A stretch of 64,000 bases of DNA, taken from the NCBI GenBank assembly GCA_003508835.1, contig PUFA01000003.1, forward strand, positions 23,011,501 to 23,075,500, given 5' to 3'. A program made the position numbers and the translations under genes. How positions within the stretch are numbered: position 1 is the stretch's first letter; each line of letters begins with the position of its first letter. The stretch comes from Eonycteris spelaea (taxonomy: Eukaryota; Chordata; Mammalia; Chiroptera; Pteropodidae). The notes below the pieces were generated by a model. That model was not told the origin of the DNA and made no database searches. It saw only the letters and a list, made by a program, of their open reading frames with translations. Below are positions 60,500 through 64,000 of the stretch, piece after piece.

Positions 60500-60725
60500 G
60501 AGTAGTAGCGTGAATGGAATTGGGCTTCAGAGTCAGACTGACCTATGTTCAAATCCTTGTTTTGTCACTTACTAGCTTTATAAAGTTGGACAACTTACTT
60601 AACTGGTCTTGATATCGGTATTGTACCTTACGGAATGGGACAATAAAACAATCTGAAAGGGATATGAAAACCAAATGAGAAGGTTTTATAGATACTTGAA
60701 CATGGCCAATAGAGAGCAAGTATCA
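60500..60725 (+). repeat. MIR SINE, near full length
   Basis: Reads tggaattgggcttcagagtc, agactgacctatgttcaaat, ccttgttttgtcacttacta and gttggacaacttacttaact, the forward MIR. Confidence 0.85.
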
Positions 60726-61794
60726 TTTCACTACTCAGTTTCACCCATGGCTTCTACAACACTGCCGATCCTACAACAGCACTGAATATGTCGTTGGTCA
60801 CCTTATTAAAATTAATAAATATAAACAAGGCAAAAAACAATCACCTCTGAAAGGTGAGTATTCACAAATGAAGACCGAGCGTATGCCCACGAATATGCTC
60901 TTCCCTCCCTGATTTTCAGCTGGGGTTTTCTTGCTACGACAAGAATCTGAAAACTCTTCTACCTCCTCTTCTCCTCCAGACTGCCTCTTGTGGAGGACCA
61001 AAGATAGGAACAATTCTGGTAAGCAGGATTGGCTCCATAATTTGCAGGGCCCAGCACGAAATGAAAATGCGAGGCCCCGTGCTCAAAAAGAATCAAGAAT
61101 TTCACGATGGCGACAGCAAAGAAGTCAAGCAGGCATGGGGACTTCCGAGCACGGAACCCCATGCAGCCGCACAGGCCGCGTGCCCACGGAGCTCGCAGCG
61201 GCGGGGGGAACAGTGCGGCGGGGAAAGGAGGGGATCCCTGTGCCGTGCAGCAGTCCTACGGAACTGCTGTGATGTAGCCACAGTCTGAATTTCTTAAAAG
61301 AAGGAGAGCGACAGAAAATAGTTCGAGCTGGATCCCTGCAATACAGCAGAAGCTTCCCTTCACTCCCCATTAAACCATCCCAAGGATTTTCCATCAGTCC
61401 TGCTGCTCCTCATTCCGAGGACCGGTGAAGGGCTCACTGCCAGGCTCTCCACAGTCGAGCAGCATGGAGAAGGGGCGAGCCCAGGGAATGTGGAAACCAT
61501 AATGAGGAAGAACGGACTGGAGCCTAGAGAAGGATCAGAATTTTGTTCTATTTCAAGTCCAGTGGGATAACATGGATAGCTTTTAATTAAGATTTCCTGA
61601 AACTGTAATTTTCTGGTTATTTTTATCCCATCTATTTTCATGTTGTGGTGATAGTAAAGCCCTTAGAAAAACCTCAGAAGGGCTCTGAGCGTTTTTCAAG
61701 AATAGAAGGTAGAAGGGAATCAGGAAACACAAACTACATTTGTTTTGCAGTGAAGCAAGAAGGGAGAAAAAACTGGAACCAGCAAATGGCCGAG

Positions 61795-61992
61795 AGCAGA
61801 GTTTCTCAGTCCCAGTGTTACGGACCTTGCAGCTGGGTAATTCTTTGTTGTGGATGCTGAGCAGCATCCTTGGCCTACTCCCACTAAGTACCAGTAGTGA
61901 CAACCAAAAGTGTCTGTGGACATTAGCAAGTTTCCCCAGGTTTGGGGGGCAGGGAAACCAAATCAGGTCTGGTTGAGAACCACTGGTTCAAA
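61795..61992 (-). mobile_element. MER20-like hAT DNA transposon
   Basis: Terminal repeats cagagtttctcagtcc and, in reverse, ccagtggttctcaaccagac flank internal pieces taattctttgttgtggatgc, gatgctgagcagcatcct and gtagtgacaaccaaaagtgt. These are MER20 landmarks in reverse. About 200 bases, non-autonomous. MER20 copies are known to supply transcription-factor sites in placental mammals; whether this one does is unknown. Confidence 0.8.
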
Positions 61993-62879
61993 GAAACAGG
62001 AAGAAGATAGGAGGGGAGGAGGCTGCAATAGCAGAGGCCCAAATCTCAGAGCTGAAACGGAAGAGAGCCCTCCGTTGGCACATGCCTCCACCGTGGCCAG
62101 CTTCTTTCTCATCTCTCAAGGTCTCTGTCCCAGCTCCTCAGTCCATAAGAACTGCCCGACGTGCTTTGAAGCTGGCTGCCTCTTTGTCACTGCCAGACAA
62201 CAGGGCAGAAGATAAAGCAGAGTGGGAGAAACATTTTTTATCTTAGGAGTAAAATTTAACACGCTTCCTGATAGAAACATGTTCTAAACAATAATCATGT
62301 TTAATAATTCAGACACACTTTGGATTTAAAAGTCTTCTATGGGCTGGTCTTGAATGTTAGAACTATTTATAATATTATTTCTACTGAAAAATGTAGAGTT
62401 CTGAATTGAAACGACGTTTCCTATCCCACCCATAAGCTAGTAAGCATCTGTATGAACAGATTTTAGAAAGCGCTCTAATTACCATAGGATCAGAGAACAA
62501 AAGCATGTGCACATCTGTCACAGATACTGACAAAGGCACAGCTCCGTTCAGAATGACTTTAGGCGCCCAGGCATAGGTACAGCAACAAAACAGAAGTGGC
62601 AGGTTGATCGTGAACATGTTAATTTTCATAAATGCAGCTATCAATAGGGCATGGCCAATTCTAAATTAAAAGCCAGAGACGTTGCGTCTCACCAAACTGA
62701 GCCACATAAAAACTTAAAACTTATGTTAGCCTTCATATATTATCCTAACATGTATCTTCCCTTACCATCTGAAATTATAATCTCCATTAGAAGAATATAA
62801 ACTATATAGAAACACACTGAAATTTCAATAGCAAAACTAAGCTCATCTAAAATCCTATATATTTGAGCTCCTATTTTTC

Positions 62880-63400
62880 CTTACTTACCTCTCCTGTCTC
62901 TGAGGAGGACATATCCCTGCCTTTCTAACATTGTCTCTGCACTTGGCCCTCCTTGATCATGTCTTCTGCCTCCTCCTTATCTCATCAATTTGCCCAACTT
63001 CTCCTCTCAAATTTCCCTTCTCTCCTCCCTCTCCTGAGGCTTCTTCCCCTGAAGTGACAGACACTCAAACATCAATAACCTAAAAAGTGTCCTTATTCAT
63101 GACTTCTCCTTCAAACCATCTCTATCTTCCTCCTCCTGCTAGGAGAGACACTTTCTATCTTATTTCCTTACCTTCTTTGCATCCTTTTCCTTCTAACCTG
63201 GACTCTACACCTACTATTATATTAACCCTGACCTGCCCAAGCTCATCAGAACCACCTAAATCACTAAATCCAACTCCTGATTTAAGCACCTCTGCCTTAC
63301 TTCACTGTTGCAATCGCCTGCTGTCAGAAGACTTAGGAAAGTCTGACTTTTATGATGGTTCTCTGTATGTTTCTGTATTTTCTATTCCTATTAAGTAACA
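62880..63400 (+). repeat. Pyrimidine-rich, possibly L2-derived tract
   Basis: Strong C+T bias on the plus strand over 500 bases, with pieces such as gacttctccttcaaaccatc. It resembles degraded L2 ORF2 sequence but is too diverged to be sure. The frame 63087-63398 is a low-complexity by-product. Confidence 0.35.
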
Positions 63401-63594
63401 AATTTAAACTTTATACAGTAACTCTAATAAGGTTCCTGGCATTTTTTCTAAGGAAAACAAATACTTAAAATGTGTAAGAGGTGACATACCTCTTAATGTA
63501 TGTGAGGGCAAAAGTGATCATACTTTGTAAAATAGTAAAACCCAAGTTACCTTCAAAATCTCACCATTTTAAGAGTTTTAACTGGCGCAGATTT

Positions 63595-63860
63595 CATCTC
63601 TGTCAAGAACATAATGCTAGACACACAGTTGGCACTCAAATATTTCTAGGATAAATTTGTGGTAAGCAGGACTAGTCCAGGGTAAAAGAAAGCACATGAT
63701 TTGGGCGCTAAATGCTTCGGTCCTGATTCATCCATTAAATAGATGTGCTGCTATCTTAGGCAAGTCACCTAATCTCTTTAGATGTATTTTCACTAGTAAA
63801 ATAGAAATACTAATAACTGCCTTATCTATCTCAGGTTATCAAAACATTCATAAAAAATGA
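63595..63860 (+). repeat. L2 3' terminus followed by MIR
   Basis: 63600-63655 reads gctagacacacagttggcac and tcaaatatttctagg (L2 end). 63670-63860 reads tttgggcgctaaatgcttcg, cttaggcaagtcacctaatc and actagtaaaatagaaatact (forward MIR). Confidence 0.65.
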
Positions 63861-64000
63861 GGAAAATGCTTTGAAAATATAGAATTTTTTTATTGAATTG
63901 CTCAGAATACATTCTAATGTTAGGATTTCATAAATTCAGTGAATATCTTTTTCACTTTTGTAAGGCTTTTGCTAAATCTAATCAAAGAATAAAAGATCTT

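Larger units (their letters stand above)
49085..64000 (-). other. MBD2: MBD2 gene, 3' part (partial; continues beyond the right edge)
   Basis: MBD2 is a nuclear reader of methylated CpG that recruits the NuRD (Mi-2/HDAC) repressor complex. Three coding exons and one non-coding last exon are visible on the minus strand, all with GT-AG introns of matching phase. Joined, they encode the last 130 residues, in agreement with the mammalian protein C-terminus as I remember it. The methyl-CpG-binding domain and the 5' end are not in the window: no sequence encoding the preceding residues was found between 56648 and 64000. MBD3 is the close paralog, but the C-terminus ending in GDEA fits MBD2; MBD3 has an acidic tail instead. 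All exons are intact, so this is the functional locus and not a processed copy. Confidence 0.96.
56648..64000 (-). other. MBD2: MBD2 intron upstream of the LFWEKR exon (partial)
   Basis: This phase 0 intron runs off the right edge. It contains L2 and MIR fragments (57400-57830, 60500-60725, 63595-63860), an L1 3' fragment (58930-59105), a MER20-like hAT element (61795-61992) and a pyrimidine-rich possibly L2-derived tract (62880-63400). A search by eye for codons of the preceding MBD2 exon (residues before LFWEKR) found nothing. Confidence 0.85.

Noticed and set aside
56648..64000. Search for the preceding MBD2 coding exon and for an intronic snoRNA (SNORA37 is hosted by MBD2 in human)
   Set aside because: No matching codons and no recognisable H/ACA structure were seen; both probably lie beyond the right edge.
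1..64000. CRISPR arrays, operons, plasmid or phage-like systems
   Set aside because: The window is vertebrate nuclear DNA; the tandem repeats are dinucleotide microsatellites and not spaced direct repeats.

Overview
The window is nuclear DNA from a placental mammal. It is AT-rich, dense in old mammalian repeats (MIR, L2, LTR elements and DNA transposons of hAT and Tigger type), and has one recognisable protein-coding gene with vertebrate exon-intron structure. The two youngest-looking insertions are LINE-1 3' ends with clear target-site duplications (8558-9365 and 53814-53957). Their 3' UTRs resemble bat L1, and no Alu, B1, carnivore CAN, ruminant BovB or horse ERE copy was noticed. Chiroptera is therefore my best guess; this is an inference from memory of repeat consensus sequences and not a search result.

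Layout. Positions 1 to about 49,080 look intergenic. I found no convincing coding exon there, only one weak candidate terminal exon (about 3395-4100). This stretch holds MIR and L2 fragments on both strands, several L1 3' fragments, at least four LTR-like elements, three DNA transposons, and microsatellites. In human, the MBD2 3' side faces a long gene-poor interval towards DCC, and this arrangement fits that.

Positions about 49,085 to 64,000 are the 3' part of MBD2 on the minus strand. Three coding exons are certain from their translation and splice sites: 56557-56647 (30 codons plus 1 base), 55092-55269 (178 bases) and 50758-50896 (stop at 50770-50772). A non-coding last exon runs from 49565 leftwards to a poly(A) signal at 49106-49111, with another at 49215-49220. 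The upstream exons, including the methyl-CpG-binding domain, lie beyond the right edge. The visible exons encode the NuRD-contacting half of the protein: the helix that binds the histone deacetylase core, and the C-terminal coiled coil that binds GATAD2A/B.

There is no operon-like organisation, tRNA, rRNA, CRISPR array or prokaryotic element. Most short ORFs in the window fall in repeats, microsatellites or non-coding sequence. No undescribed system was found. The items most worth checking are the candidate orphan exon, three homeobox-site-rich unique blocks that may be conserved non-coding elements, nested repeats useful for relative dating, and a possible residue change in MBD2.
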